DNA of 64,000 nt from Fimbriimonas sp. (GCA_031292555.1 JARLGV010000030.1:99755-163754), one strand, 5' to 3'; shown: positions 53,830 to 63,157, counted from the first letter of the stretch. The notes: generated by a model from the sequence alone, not told the origin. Numbers and translations are program-made.

Positions 53830-54164
53830 CTCCCTATCTTACCGGTCAAGCGCGGTCCAGCCGGAAGGGGCTGAAGCGCTACCTGCGGCCCAATCGAAGT
53901 TGAGGGCCGGCATCGAATAGAGCGGGTCGCAACTGGAACAGTAACGTTGGGTCGGCGGTCTGTGAATATCGGCCGCGCCGAAGCCCTGTAGCCGCCGAAG
54001 GGTTCGTACCGGCGTTTTACTCCCGGTCGGACGCATCCTTGGAGGCCTGAGGGAGGGTCGCGGGGCGTTCCCCATTTCCTCCGAAGGAAAGAGAGTAACT
54101 GGTTCCGTGCAGTCTGAAGCGATACTTTGGGTTGGTACTTCAGTCGTCGGCCACGAACTGCCCC
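53830..54164. other. Intergenic region between two minus-strand hydrolase genes
   Basis: Open frames here are Arg/Ser/Pro-rich and unconvincing. The minus strand contains GGATGCGTCC near 54035, also found at 8329, and a few short GC hairpins. No terminator with a T-run is evident. Confidence 0.45.
53836..53841 (-). promoter_or_regulatory. -10 element, leaderless-type promoter
   Basis: TAAGAT on the minus strand ends 6 nt before the GTG at 53829; the spacer AGGGAG could instead serve as a ribosome-binding site. Confidence 0.4.
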
Positions 54165-56036
54165 TCAGCGACGGGAAAGGCGGGCAAGGGAGAACAGAGT
54201 ATAGGGGTCGACGAATTCGATGTCCGGACGAATCTCTTTGACCTGCTTGAACAGCGCTACGTGTTCTTTCGGACTCCACAGAATCGTGCGGAAGATATGA
54301 AAACTCGGACCGTTCGCAGGGATCTCACGAGCGACTATACGAGCGGCTTCGACGAGATCGTCGTGAGGCAGATCGGAACCCATCCGAAGGAACGGGGTTG
54401 ATCCGACTAAGGAAAGTTCCGGCACCTTTTGCGCAACGACTCCCCATGGCGCAAAGCGGGCATAGGCCGCCTTGGTCTCCTCGGTCATCGGCGGCGCGTT
54501 GCCGTCGATCACGAAACCGACGATTCCCAACCCCCATCGGTCGAAGAGCCGCCGGTTGAGCTTCTCCCATTCCGCGAGGCCGGACGGGAGGCCGCTCCAC
54601 CGGCGAGGTTCCGTCAGGTAACCCGGGTTCAGATAGCCCGCGCCAGAATCTCCGCTGACAAAGAAGTCGTTGGCGGTCGCGGTGTCGCGCGCATAGACCA
54701 GTCCGGTAGCAAAGCGCTCCTCAAGGGCGGGATTGAAAGCCCATCCCAAAGGGATCGCCCCTCTGGCCGGGTCGTTCCAAAGCTGAGGCATCATCGTGTA
54801 GAGCCAAGCCGCCGAATCGTAGTCGCCCACATAGACCGAAGCGTACGCTTTCGGTAGCACCGACCCATCCGGACGCACGAATCCGCGCTTCTCTAGCGAT
54901 TGGACTGAAGGTAGGTTCGTCTGACGATAGGCTGCTTTCAACGGCTCGTGCATGAAGGCGGATGCATTCGCCATCGCATGAAGGCCCGGGGCATCGGCAT
55001 CCATATAGGCGTTGAAACAGGTCAGAATCTCCGCGTAGCGCCACTCGGTTTCGACGCCTCCGTGCTTGCGGCCCGTGAAATCGGTGTACTTTTGATCCCA
55101 CGGCGTAAAGCCACCCACGTGGGCGAACTTTCCCCGATTGAGGCGGTACTCGGCAAGCAGAATCCGCCTGAGCGTATCGAAGTCGGTTCCTGGCTTCTGC
55201 CCCAAGGCGTCGTCTGGCTGTTCATCGTCCCACGGGCTCAAGTCGAAGACGAACCCCTTCTTGGCGATGAAGAAATCGTGATTGGTCAGAAGCGTTCTCT
55301 CGAGCGGGATACCATGGGGAGTCTTCAGCCACGTGGCGTCCGGATAGTAGCCCAACCATCCCCCCATGCACTTCCCGGGCCGCAAGTACTTCTCGATCGC
55401 CCAAACGTAGGCGTCGCACTTGGAGCTTCCCGTGCTCGGCAAACCGACATCGGGTATCGAACCACTGCCCGTAAACAGGCTCTCCCCCGACTCCTTGACA
55501 AGACGGCGTCGCACCGTCAGTTTGGGACCATCCGGATCAACGACGAGGTGACGAAACAGACTTCCAGGCGAGGGATCGTAGCGGACCGGCAGCAAGTCCT
55601 CGACTCCGGCAATCGTCGAGGCGACATTCGAGGTTGCCGGTACTCGTTCGTCCCATAGCACGACACCGTGAAGTGAGTACCTGAAGCGCCATATTGCATC
55701 GTCCAACGACCGAATCGACATCACCTCGGCGTTCTTCAGCCAAGTGGCGCGCAGACGATTTAGCCAGAATCCATCAAGCTTCCCATCGTCCCCCACAAAC
55801 CGAAGGTAGAGCCGAACGCGACTTCGGTTTACGATGCCCTCGAGGGCCGACGCAGCTTGTAGCGTGTCCCAGCTTGCTCGCCTCGCCTCAATACTTCCCT
55901 CTGCCCCCTTCTTGATCCCAGTAAGGTCCCAAACCGCCACCGTTTCGGCGGTTGCCTGCCTGGCAAGGAGAACGAGAAGTAGCAACAACCAACACAGGAG
56001 CCGGAATCGATGTAACGCAAAACCTACAGCGGTCAC
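54165..56036 (-). CDS. GxGYxYP-domain putative glycoside hydrolase
   Basis: A 623-residue exported protein. A basic-hydrophobic signal (ALHRFRLLCWLLLLLVLLARQATA) precedes the mature part. The family-naming motif appears as DSGAGYLNPGYL (G-x-G-Y-x-x-P), with VSGDSG just before it; FVIDGNAPPMTEE and LVGSTPFLRMGSDLP belong to the C-terminal domain. GxGYxYP proteins are predicted carbohydrate-active enzymes found near glycan-use genes. GTG 56036 is preferred over TTG 56057 because CATACT ends 6 nt upstream. The terminator of the preceding protease gene lies just upstream. Confidence 0.85.
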   Translation of the reverse strand: MTAVGFALHRFRLLCWLLLLLVLLARQATAETVAVWDLTGIKKGAEGSIEARRASWDTLQAASALEGIVNRSRVRLYLRFVGDDGKLDGFWLNRLRATWLKNAEVMSIRSLDDAIWRFRYSLHGVVLWDERVPATSNVASTIAGVEDLLPVRYDPSPGSLFRHLVVDPDGPKLTVRRRLVKESGESLFTGSGSIPDVGLPSTGSSKCDAYVWAIEKYLRPGKCMGGWLGYYPDATWLKTPHGIPLERTLLTNHDFFIAKKGFVFDLSPWDDEQPDDALGQKPGTDFDTLRRILLAEYRLNRGKFAHVGGFTPWDQKYTDFTGRKHGGVETEWRYAEILTCFNAYMDADAPGLHAMANASAFMHEPLKAAYRQTNLPSVQSLEKRGFVRPDGSVLPKAYASVYVGDYDSAAWLYTMMPQLWNDPARGAIPLGWAFNPALEERFATGLVYARDTATANDFFVSGDSGAGYLNPGYLTEPRRWSGLPSGLAEWEKLNRRLFDRWGLGIVGFVIDGNAPPMTEETKAAYARFAPWGVVAQKVPELSLVGSTPFLRMGSDLPHDDLVEAARIVAREIPANGPSFHIFRTILWSPKEHVALFKQVKEIRPDIEFVDPYTLFSLARLSRR

Positions 56037-56042
56037 GAGGGC

Positions 56043-56048
56043 AGTATG
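56043..56048 (-). promoter_or_regulatory. -10 element, leaderless-type promoter
   Basis: CATACT on the minus strand ends 6 nt before the GTG at 56036. Confidence 0.4.
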
Positions 56049-56054
56049 AAACGA

Positions 56055-56089
56055 CAAAGCGCCCGGATACCATCGGTACCCGGGCGCTT
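56055..56089 (-). terminator. Terminator of the S53 protease gene
   Basis: AAGCGCCCGG pairs with CCGGGCGCTT, then one mismatch and TACC with GGTA over an ATC loop. On the minus strand TTTGTCGTTTC follows. It sits 17 bp after the stop at 56106 and directly before the next gene's promoter. Confidence 0.8.
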
Positions 56090-56105
56090 CCCTATTTGAG
56101 TGGCC

Positions 56106-58390
56106 CTACGGAGTCAACGTCAACGTCGCCGTCACCGTCTTCGTCGCAGTCCCCGAGATGGTGACCGTGGAAGTCGTCCCAACCGCAAAGGTCGTGATCG
56201 AGAAGTTCGTGTTCGACGTATTGGGCGGGATGGTTACCGTCGCCGGCACCGTCGCAAGCGACGTGTCGGCACTGCCGAGCGTGACGACCGTGCCGGAGGG
56301 CCCGGATCGACCGTTGAGGTGAATGTTCGCCGTAAGCGTCGTTCCACCCTTCACTGAGGACGGGTAGAGCGTGAGCGTGTAGGCGGAGGCCGGCAAGACC
56401 GTCAACGTGCAGGTCTTGCTGGTCGAGTTGAGCGTCGCCGTAATCGTGACCGGGGTGCTCGAATCGACACCAGATGTCGTCGCCGACCAAGTTCCGGTTG
56501 TCGCTCCTGCCCCTATCGTCACTGAAGCCGGGACGGTTACGCATGCGTTATTCGACGCCAAGCTGACGGTCACTCCACCTGGAGGGGCCGGCACCGCGAG
56601 CGTCACCGTTCCGCCGCTTGGAGAGTTGCCTCCCACGATCGACGTCGGGGTGATTGCCACACTTGCCAAGCTGCCGGGGTTCACCGTGAGGGTCGTACTG
56701 ACCGTCGTGGTCTTCGTTCCGGAGAGTGTCACCGTCTGCGCAGAGGCGACCGAGAAGGTCGTCACCGTGAAGTTCACGTTCGAGGTGTTCGCCGGAATCG
56801 TCACGGTCGCAGGAACCGAGGCCACCGCCGTATTCGAGCTGCTCAGGCTAACTACCGTTCCCGACGGGCCCGATCGACCGTTCAGGTGAACGTTGCCCGT
56901 AACCGTCGTCGAAGATCCGCCAACGACGGTCGAAGGCGAGACCGTCATCGAATAGGCAGAAGCCGGCAGCAGAGTAAGCGTGCACGTCTTCGTCGTCGAG
57001 TTGTAGGTGGCGCTGATCGTCACCGGAGTGCTCGCATCGACACCCGACGTCGTAACTGAGAAGGTTCCCGTCGTAGCTCCTGCCGCTACCGTTACCGAAG
57101 CCGGAACGGTCACGCTCGAACTGCCGGAGCTCAAGGAGACAACCGCTCCGCCTGCCGGCGCGGGGTTGATCAGCGTCACCGTTCCACCAGACGGCGAGTT
57201 ACCGCCAACGATCGAAACAGGCGAAATGCTGACGCTTGACAGGCCAGCCGGATTCACGGTCAATGTGCCGGTCACCGTTGTCGTTGCCGTCGCGGAGATC
57301 GTCACAACCTGGCTCGACGCTACGATGCCCGTCGTAATCGTGAAGTTGGTGTTGGACGTGTTGGCCGGGATCGTGACCGTCGCCGGCACCGTCGCTGCCG
57401 AAGTGTTCGAACTGCTGAGCGTCACAACCGTGCCCGATGGGCCGGAGCGGCCATTCAGATGAATGTTCGCAGTGACTACCGTCGCCGATCCGCCCACGAC
57501 CGTGCCAGGAGTGATCGTCAGCGTGCTTGCCGAAGCCGGCAACAGCGTCAATGTGCATGTCTTGGTCACGCCAGATGATGTGGCGGTGATCGTTACCGGA
57601 GTGCTCGAAGCGACCCCGGATGTAGTCACACCGAATGTTGCGGTAGTAGCGCCTGCCGCCACTGTCACCGAACTGGGCACCGTCACCGATGAGCTGTTCG
57701 CAGACAAATTGACAACCGTACCGCCTGTCGGCGCGGGAACTAGCAACGTGACCGTCCCAGTGGGGCTGTTGCCACCCACAATAGACGTCGGCGAAACACT
57801 AACGGACGACAGACCTCCCGGATTGACCGTCAAAGTACCCGTAACGGTTGTCGTCTTCGTCGCTGAAATCGTGACCGTTTGTGCGGAGGACACTCCAAGC
57901 GTCGTAATCGTGAAGTTTGTGTTTGAGGTCTGCGCAGGGATCGTCACCGTTGCAGGGACAGTCGCGGCGGATGTGTTGGAACTCAAGAGAGTGACTACCG
58001 ATCCGGACGGGCCAGCCCTACCGTTGAGGTGGATATTTGCCGTCACCGTCGTCGAACTTCCCCCAATCACCGTGTTCGGCGTGATCGTGAGCGAGTAGGC
58101 GCTTGCCGGCGTGACGGTTAAGGTGCAGGTCTTCGATCCTCCGTTGAGGGTCGCGGTCACTACAACCGGCGTCGACGCATCGACACCGGCTGTCGTGACA
58201 CCAAAGGTCGCGGTGGTGGCGCCTCCCGCCACCGTCACCGATGCCGGAACCGTCACTGCGCTACTTGCCGAACTCAGGGTAACCGTCACTCCACCGGTTG
58301 GAGCTGCTCCCGAAAGAGTCACCGTTCCGCCAGATGGTACGTTTCCACCAACGATGCTCGTCGGCGAAATCGCAACGCTGGAGATTCCTG
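56106..58390 (-). repeat. Higher-order coding repeat, four A-B pairs
   Basis: Within the protease gene the type-B landmark (sequence coding HLNG) recurs at about 56313, 56877, 57451 and 58022, spacings of 564-574 bp. Each period codes one A plus one B Ig-like module of about 190 residues, showing growth by duplication of pairs. Confidence 0.8.
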
Positions 58391-61241
58391 AACCCTGAAG
58401 CGTGATGTTGGCGGTCTGGGTGCTCGATCCTATCGCAGCGGTGATCGTCAAGGTCTCATTGCTGTTGACTTGGTTCGTCGTCACCGTAAAGGTCGTCGTC
58501 GTAGCGCCGCTAGGGACGGTCACCGTCGCCGGAACCTGGGCGTCTCCGCCACTGCTAGAGAGGTTGACCGTCACACCCGACGGCCCGGCCGCCTGGCCGA
58601 TCGTAACCGTGCCCGTACTCGTGTTGCCGCCGATCACCGTCGTCGGATTCAGCGAGAGCGAACTGACCGTATTCGGGTTGACCGTGATCGTTTGCGTTAC
58701 CGACGTGCCGTTGCCGGTTGCCGTTATCGTAACCGTTTGGGTCGACGTAACTGGCAGGGTGGTAACAGTGAACGTTCCGGTCGTAGCTCCCGCCGCAACT
58801 GTCATCGAAGCGGGGACCGTCGCTGCCGAGGTGTTCGAACTCGTCATCGTGATCGTGTTGCCCGACGGACCTGCTTGACCGGTTAAGGTGACCGTTCCCG
58901 TTATGGTTCCGGATGCGCCGCCAACGACGGTAGACGGTGCAATACCCAAGGTACTCGGCACTGCTGGGGTGACTGTCACGTTCGCCGAGCCGGTGGAGCC
59001 GCTATACGTCGCAGTGACCGTGGCCGAGGTCGATGTGTTGACTCCAGTCGTCGTCGTCGAGAAGGTTGCGGACGTGCCGCCCGAACCGATTGTCACCGTC
59101 GCCGGAACCTGAACGGCGGAGTTATTAGAACTGAGGTTCACCGTGACCCCACCGGCTAAAGCCGGAGCAGTCAGCGTAACCGTCGAGGTCGTGAACGGAT
59201 TGCCGCCGACAATTGAGCTTGGCGAAATCGTCACGCTTTGTATGCCGATCGGCTGAACCGTCAACGTTGCCGATGCCGAACTCTTAAGCACCGTCGCCGT
59301 TATGCTCACGCTTTGGTTGTTCGTAACGGTGCTTGTCGTCACCGTAAACGTGGCAGTTGTTGCCCCGGCGGCAACCGTCACCGACGCAGGCACTTGCGCG
59401 ACGGAGTTGTTTGACGTCAGATATACCGTTGTGCCCAGGCCCACCGCTGCGGTCGACAGAGTCACCGTGCCTGTACTTGAAACGCCACCCTGTACGGTCG
59501 ACGGATTAAGGGCAACCGACGAAACCGCGCCTATGCTGGCGTATTTCGTAGCGAATCCGGACCAGATGACCGCGCCCCAGCCGGTATCGGTGTCCCATCC
59601 GGCGGTCGCAACCGAGGTCTGTCCGTTCGGCAAAGTTCCGTTCTGACCCGACGTGACGTCGAAGAAGACGTTGGGATCGCCGTTCAGATAGTAGATCAGG
59701 TCTTGCAGGCGGCCAAGTCGATGGTGACCGCTACCGTCGGCGGGAAGCGCACCCATCGCTATCAGGTTCTGCTCGGTGTCGGCAAGCGACCCGGCGCAAC
59801 ACGGCGATGCCCCGCTCGTCCCTCCGATCACGTATAAGTAGTAGTTGGGCGCACTGTACATGACTACCGTGTAGCCGGTGTTTGGGTCCGCGTCAAACGA
59901 GATATCAGGGATAAGGCGATAGGGCACTGATGCAGCCGATGGAACTCCCGTTCCGGTCTGCCACGTCGGGTGAACGTTAATTGGATAAGTCGCATCCGTG
60001 TTTGGATACCAACCGCCGCCGCCTGCGCCCGATGCTGTCGAACCCCACCACCAACCGACTTCTGCTTGTCGGGTGTTGTCCGCGTTGAGGGTAACCGAGG
60101 TTCCGCCGATCGACAGAACTTCCGGATCGATTGCGGGATAGTAGTAGCGAATCGCGCTGCCGCTCCCACCGAACATAGTGCCGTGATCGCCTGACGCCGC
60201 CATATATGTGATACCAGCGGCATTCATCGTCAAATGGAGGCCATTCAGAGTCGATGTAGTCGTCGGATCGAGCGTCCAGCCATAGCTTTCCGTGATGATG
60301 TCGGCTGAGTTGTCGTTGGACTCTTTGGTGAGCGCATCCAAGTACCCTTGGACAGTTCCCGCGGCATCATATTCGAGCAGATTGCACAGAGGCGCCATGC
60401 TGATCACGGTCTGCAAGTCCAGGTTGCCTTCTCCGCCCTGCCCGGAATTCACATTCTGCGAACCACCATCGATTGTGTAAACCGTGATGTTGCTACCGGC
60501 GCCTGCCGCTGGGGCGGGCAATTTGTAGTAGTTGACGAAAACCTGTTCGTTGGCGATTGTAAAGCCATCAAAATTGGTGATTCCAACCGTCCGGCCCTGT
60601 CCCTGGTTTCCGTTGTTGTACTCAGGCGATACCGAGTAGAGGGTCTGCAATTGGGTCGGGTTGAGCGAAGTGTGCTTTGGTCGAACAACGTTCTCGAGTC
60701 CGCTAATTGACTGGATGTCGAAAGCGATCGTCGAAGGTAGCGCCGGAGGGGTCGTAAAGCTGAAGAACTGGCCGGCCTTGAACCCGTCGTAGGCAGGCAC
60801 CGAATAGTTCTCGATCGACGTGTGGAACGCAGCTTGAGCTTGCGCCACTGTCGCGTCGGCAGAAAGGGTAATGCGGCTCTTGGCGATGCCGGTCACCTTC
60901 ATTCCCTGCGATGTCAAGTAGTCCACAACTTTCTGCACTTCGGCCATTGAGAGTCCGAATCGCCGGCCGACTTCGTCCGGCGTGATGAACTGTCGGTAAG
61001 TCGGGCTAGTTGGATTGGAGACCGAGTCAACGAAGTCCGAAAGGCCCTGACGATCCGCCAGTTGAAGACCGACTGTGATGTGGATATTGTCGGTCGCCGG
61101 TTTGGGTCCGATTGCGGTAGCGGACGCCAACACCCTTGGCGGTTCCATTTGCATGGTAACCAGGCGAGGCGAACCCTGACCAAGAATCGAACCTGCCAGC
61201 GCGAGAATGGCTGTAGCGAACAAAATTCGAAGTTTATTCAT
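56106..61241 (-). CDS. Giant secreted S53 (sedolisin/kumamolisin-type) protease with twelve Ig-like repeats
   Basis: A 1711-residue protein. The signal peptide (residues 1-22) is followed by a pro-kumamolisin activation domain (about 45-190) and the peptidase S53 domain (about 195-590). The catalytic triad is Glu271 and Asp275 (GGEGNLDLQTV) with Ser476 (GGTSGASP), plus oxyanion Asp352 (AASGDHG). GWDTDTGWG near 580 belongs to the calcium site. From about 595 to the end come twelve Thr/Val/Ser-rich repeats of about 93 residues, each opening with a pattern like SPTSIVGGNSP. The last eight alternate between two types, A (TSIVGGN...PAPxGG) and B (TVVGGS...HLNGRSGPSG). Such repeats form stalks or bind surfaces and glycans. 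The activation domain implies self-processing, normally at low pH. Confidence 0.92.
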   Translation of the reverse strand: MNKLRILFATAILALAGSILGQGSPRLVTMQMEPPRVLASATAIGPKPATDNIHITVGLQLADRQGLSDFVDSVSNPTSPTYRQFITPDEVGRRFGLSMAEVQKVVDYLTSQGMKVTGIAKSRITLSADATVAQAQAAFHTSIENYSVPAYDGFKAGQFFSFTTPPALPSTIAFDIQSISGLENVVRPKHTSLNPTQLQTLYSVSPEYNNGNQGQGRTVGITNFDGFTIANEQVFVNYYKLPAPAAGAGSNITVYTIDGGSQNVNSGQGGEGNLDLQTVISMAPLCNLLEYDAAGTVQGYLDALTKESNDNSADIITESYGWTLDPTTTSTLNGLHLTMNAAGITYMAASGDHGTMFGGSGSAIRYYYPAIDPEVLSIGGTSVTLNADNTRQAEVGWWWGSTASGAGGGGWYPNTDATYPINVHPTWQTGTGVPSAASVPYRLIPDISFDADPNTGYTVVMYSAPNYYLYVIGGTSGASPCCAGSLADTEQNLIAMGALPADGSGHHRLGRLQDLIYYLNGDPNVFFDVTSGQNGTLPNGQTSVATAGWDTDTGWGAVIWSGFATKYASIGAVSSVALNPSTVQGGVSSTGTVTLSTAAVGLGTTVYLTSNNSVAQVPASVTVAAGATTATFTVTTSTVTNNQSVSITATVLKSSASATLTVQPIGIQSVTISPSSIVGGNPFTTSTVTLTAPALAGGVTVNLSSNNSAVQVPATVTIGSGGTSATFSTTTTGVNTSTSATVTATYSGSTGSANVTVTPAVPSTLGIAPSTVVGGASGTITGTVTLTGQAGPSGNTITMTSSNTSAATVPASMTVAAGATTGTFTVTTLPVTSTQTVTITATGNGTSVTQTITVNPNTVSSLSLNPTTVIGGNTSTGTVTIGQAAGPSGVTVNLSSSGGDAQVPATVTVPSGATTTTFTVTTNQVNSNETLTITAAIGSSTQTANITLQGSGISSVAISPTSIVGGNVPSGGTVTLSGAAPTGGVTVTLSSASSAVTVPASVTVAGGATTATFGVTTAGVDASTPVVVTATLNGGSKTCTLTVTPASAYSLTITPNTVIGGSSTTVTANIHLNGRAGPSGSVVTLLSSNTSAATVPATVTIPAQTSNTNFTITTLGVSSAQTVTISATKTTTVTGTLTVNPGGLSSVSVSPTSIVGGNSPTGTVTLLVPAPTGGTVVNLSANSSSVTVPSSVTVAAGATTATFGVTTSGVASSTPVTITATSSGVTKTCTLTLLPASASTLTITPGTVVGGSATVVTANIHLNGRSGPSGTVVTLSSSNTSAATVPATVTIPANTSNTNFTITTGIVASSQVVTISATATTTVTGTLTVNPAGLSSVSISPVSIVGGNSPSGGTVTLINPAPAGGAVVSLSSGSSSVTVPASVTVAAGATTGTFSVTTSGVDASTPVTISATYNSTTKTCTLTLLPASAYSMTVSPSTVVGGSSTTVTGNVHLNGRSGPSGTVVSLSSSNTAVASVPATVTIPANTSNVNFTVTTFSVASAQTVTLSGTKTTTVSTTLTVNPGSLASVAITPTSIVGGNSPSGGTVTLAVPAPPGGVTVSLASNNACVTVPASVTIGAGATTGTWSATTSGVDSSTPVTITATLNSTSKTCTLTVLPASAYTLTLYPSSVKGGTTLTANIHLNGRSGPSGTVVTLGSADTSLATVPATVTIPPNTSNTNFSITTFAVGTTSTVTISGTATKTVTATLTLTP

Positions 61242-61602
61242 AGCAGATTCGGATTAATGCGATGTCCTTGCGGAACGACGTAAACGTATGTTAGACGAAT
61301 TGGGGTGGCAGACAGATTCTGCCGTCACTGCGATACGCCTATTTTGGCGCAAGTAGCGCAATCGTCGCTGATAAATCCCGTTCCATGGAAATCGAGTTCA
61401 TTCGAACAAGATCGACTCCGTCGGACGTTAGCCTATCGTAACATGCTTTATCCTCCTTCTGCCGCCCTCCTCGAAGTGTTAGGAGCATCGGATAGATGCG
61501 CGAGCGACCAAATGGGACTTTAGGTACCGGTCGCAAATGTGCCGCCAAAAACAGCGTCGTTGGATGCTGCCATCGAGCCAAGGCGTCGAGAATTCCTGAA
61601 GG
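61242..61602. other. Intergenic stretch without recognised feature
   Basis: This is the divergent region between the S53 protease and the zinc-ribbon/pilin chimera. Frames crossing it are not protein-like, and I see no terminator, repeat or RNA gene. Confidence 0.5.
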
Positions 61603-61608
61603 TAAGAT
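61603..61608 (+). promoter_or_regulatory. -10 element, leaderless-type promoter
   Basis: TAAGAT ends 6 nt before the ATG at 61615. Confidence 0.5.
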
Positions 61609-61614
61609 GCAAGA

Positions 61615-62277
61615 ATGAAGGTCTGCCACAACTGCGGTAAGGAATCGGTCGATGAAACTCGCTTCTGCGACCAGTGCGGTGCGCCCTTCTCCCCCGAGTC
61701 TCCCGTGCCACCCCAATACCATCAGGCGGCAAATGCGCCTCTTCCTGCACGAAAGACCAGCATATGGTTGTGGGTGGCGATCCTTGCCGGCGCCTTCGTA
61801 TGTATCTGTCCGGTACTACTGGTACTGGCCGCCATCCTGTTCCCTGTGTTCTCACAAGCACGGCAAGCGGCGCAGCGAACGGTTGCTCTCTCCAATTCAA
61901 AGCAGGCAGCCCTTGCAATGAAAATGTATGCGAACGATTTCGACGACCTGTTCCCCTATGTTCAGAACACTCCGTCGGCGATCGATGTCTTACAGCACTA
62001 TGTCAGCACTCGGACAATATTCAATTCCCCAATTGAAGGCGGGACGTTTGAGTTCAACCTCAATATTGCCGGAGTAAAAAGCTCGGATATCCCATTACAG
62101 GCGTCAGTCCCGATGTGGACGGAGCGAATCCCAGACGCCAAGATCCGCCCCGCGGTGTCTTTCGTAGACGGTCACGCAAGGCTGATCACCCCCGGGATGC
62201 TCCCTGAACTCGAAAAGGCGGCCGCTCAGAGATTCCCCCGTCCTAAGAACTCCAAACCGATTGGCGTTGGCCCCTAG
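61615..62277 (+). CDS. Zinc-ribbon protein fused to a DUF1559 pilin-like domain
   Basis: A 220-residue chimera. Residues 1-25 are a zinc ribbon (Cys4, Cys7, Cys18, Cys21). After a Pro/Ala linker a transmembrane helix (about 49-78) runs into AAILFPVFSQARQAAQRTVALSNSKQAALAMKMYANDFDDLFP, which closely matches AAILFPVFAQAKKSAKSTVSLSNVKQ...MYSNDSDDMYP in the prepilin at 1.4-2.4 kb (compare in two halves). The end has the family's FVDGHARL motif. The prepilin leader and cleavage site are absent and replaced by the zinc ribbon, so it cannot be processed and would stay membrane-bound with the ribbon in the cytoplasm. It overlaps the next gene convergently by 4 bp. Confidence 0.85.
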   Translation: MKVCHNCGKESVDETRFCDQCGAPFSPESPVPPQYHQAANAPLPARKTSIWLWVAILAGAFVCICPVLLVLAAILFPVFSQARQAAQRTVALSNSKQAALAMKMYANDFDDLFPYVQNTPSAIDVLQHYVSTRTIFNSPIEGGTFEFNLNIAGVKSSDIPLQASVPMWTERIPDAKIRPAVSFVDGHARLITPGMLPELEKAAAQRFPRPKNSKPIGVGP

Positions 62278-63095
62278 CCTACGCGAGAAGCCAGCCTCAT
62301 AACCCCGTGAACGGGGACCTCTGCCTTAAGGGCGGGATACTTGACCTCGATGTAGTCCACGAACAGCTGAGGGTTCTCGGTATTGCCGTTGAACATTTCA
62401 AAATGCGTCGGCACGGTGAGACCAGGCTCAATGGAACCTGCCAAGTCGACGGCTTCCTGGTACGTCATGTTCCCGATGCAGTTGGATTTCAATCGCTTGG
62501 CGTCCCTGCCGTTGATCGGCAACAGCGCCAGATCGAAGTGCCATGACCGGAGCCGCTGCTGCATTCCTTCATAGATGCACGTATCCCCTGAATGATAAAG
62601 ACAGAATCCGTTTCCTTCGAGGATGTAGCCCAAGAACGGATGCAGGCCCGTGCCCGGTTCCAAATGCAGCAACTCATGCGCCGCCGGAACAGCTGTGATC
62701 TTGACCCCCTTGATCGTCGTCGACGTCCCGTCGTCTAAACCAACGACTCGGTCGGCAGAAACGCCAAGCTCTGCGATCAGGTCGCTTCGAACGAGTTTCG
62801 GTACAACCAGAATCGAATTGGGGGACGCCGCCGCCATGCCTGGCCAACTCGGTCGGTCGATGTGGTCGCCGTGGTCGTGGGTGCCCAGAATCGCATCTGC
62901 ATTCGTAACATCCTCTGGACAAAGCAGCGGGGCCACGTTGCGTGCCTCATTCGGGGTCAGGTAGGCATCGATGTAGAAGACGGCATCGCCAAGTTTGACG
63001 ATGAATCCGTGTTGCCCCACCCACCAATACGCGCACGAACCGAACGGAACCGATGTCGCCGTTACTTCGTCGACGATCTCTATGCCAACCAACAT
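62274..63095 (-). CDS. UlaG-like metallo-beta-lactamase-fold hydrolase
   Basis: A 273-residue cytosolic enzyme. The metal-binding motif H-x-H-x-D-H is in LGTHDHGDHIDRPSW; later ligands are the His in VPAAHELLH, the Asp in YHSGDTCIY and the His near the end in VPTHFEMF. Overall resemblance is to L-ascorbate-6-phosphate lactonase UlaG and related hydrolases. Their substrates include sugar lactones, which would suit the carbohydrate genes nearby, but no ula operon is present. CATACT ends 5 nt before the ATG. Confidence 0.88.
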   Translation of the reverse strand: MLVGIEIVDEVTATSVPFGSCAYWWVGQHGFIVKLGDAVFYIDAYLTPNEARNVAPLLCPEDVTNADAILGTHDHGDHIDRPSWPGMAAASPNSILVVPKLVRSDLIAELGVSADRVVGLDDGTSTTIKGVKITAVPAAHELLHLEPGTGLHPFLGYILEGNGFCLYHSGDTCIYEGMQQRLRSWHFDLALLPINGRDAKRLKSNCIGNMTYQEAVDLAGSIEPGLTVPTHFEMFNGNTENPQLFVDYIEVKYPALKAEVPVHGVMRLASRVG

Positions 63096-63100
63096 GCCTC

Positions 63101-63106
63101 AGTATG
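63101..63106 (-). promoter_or_regulatory. -10 element, leaderless-type promoter
   Basis: CATACT on the minus strand ends 5 nt before the ATG at 63095; the spacer GAGGC could also be a weak ribosome-binding site. Confidence 0.35.
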
Positions 63107-63157
63107 ACTTGAGTGAGCCCTCGCTATCGATCGAGCAAAATCTGCATGACGTTATGA

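Noticed and set aside
53830..53850. CGGTCAAGCGCGGTCCA as another operator copy.
   Set aside because: Only about half of the positions fit the dyad; expected by chance.
53839..54279. 146-residue minus-strand frame between two hydrolase genes.
   Set aside because: Composition is Arg/Ser/Pro-rich with no recognisable motif, and it overlaps the end of the GxGYxYP gene in another frame.
56407..59646. Series of long open frames on the plus strand opposite the S53 protease repeats, rich in Val, Thr and Pro.
   Set aside because: They mirror the Val/Thr/Ser-rich repeats: GTC and ACC codons read back as open frames. They have no promoter, no start signal and the sense frame is an intact 1711-residue protein.
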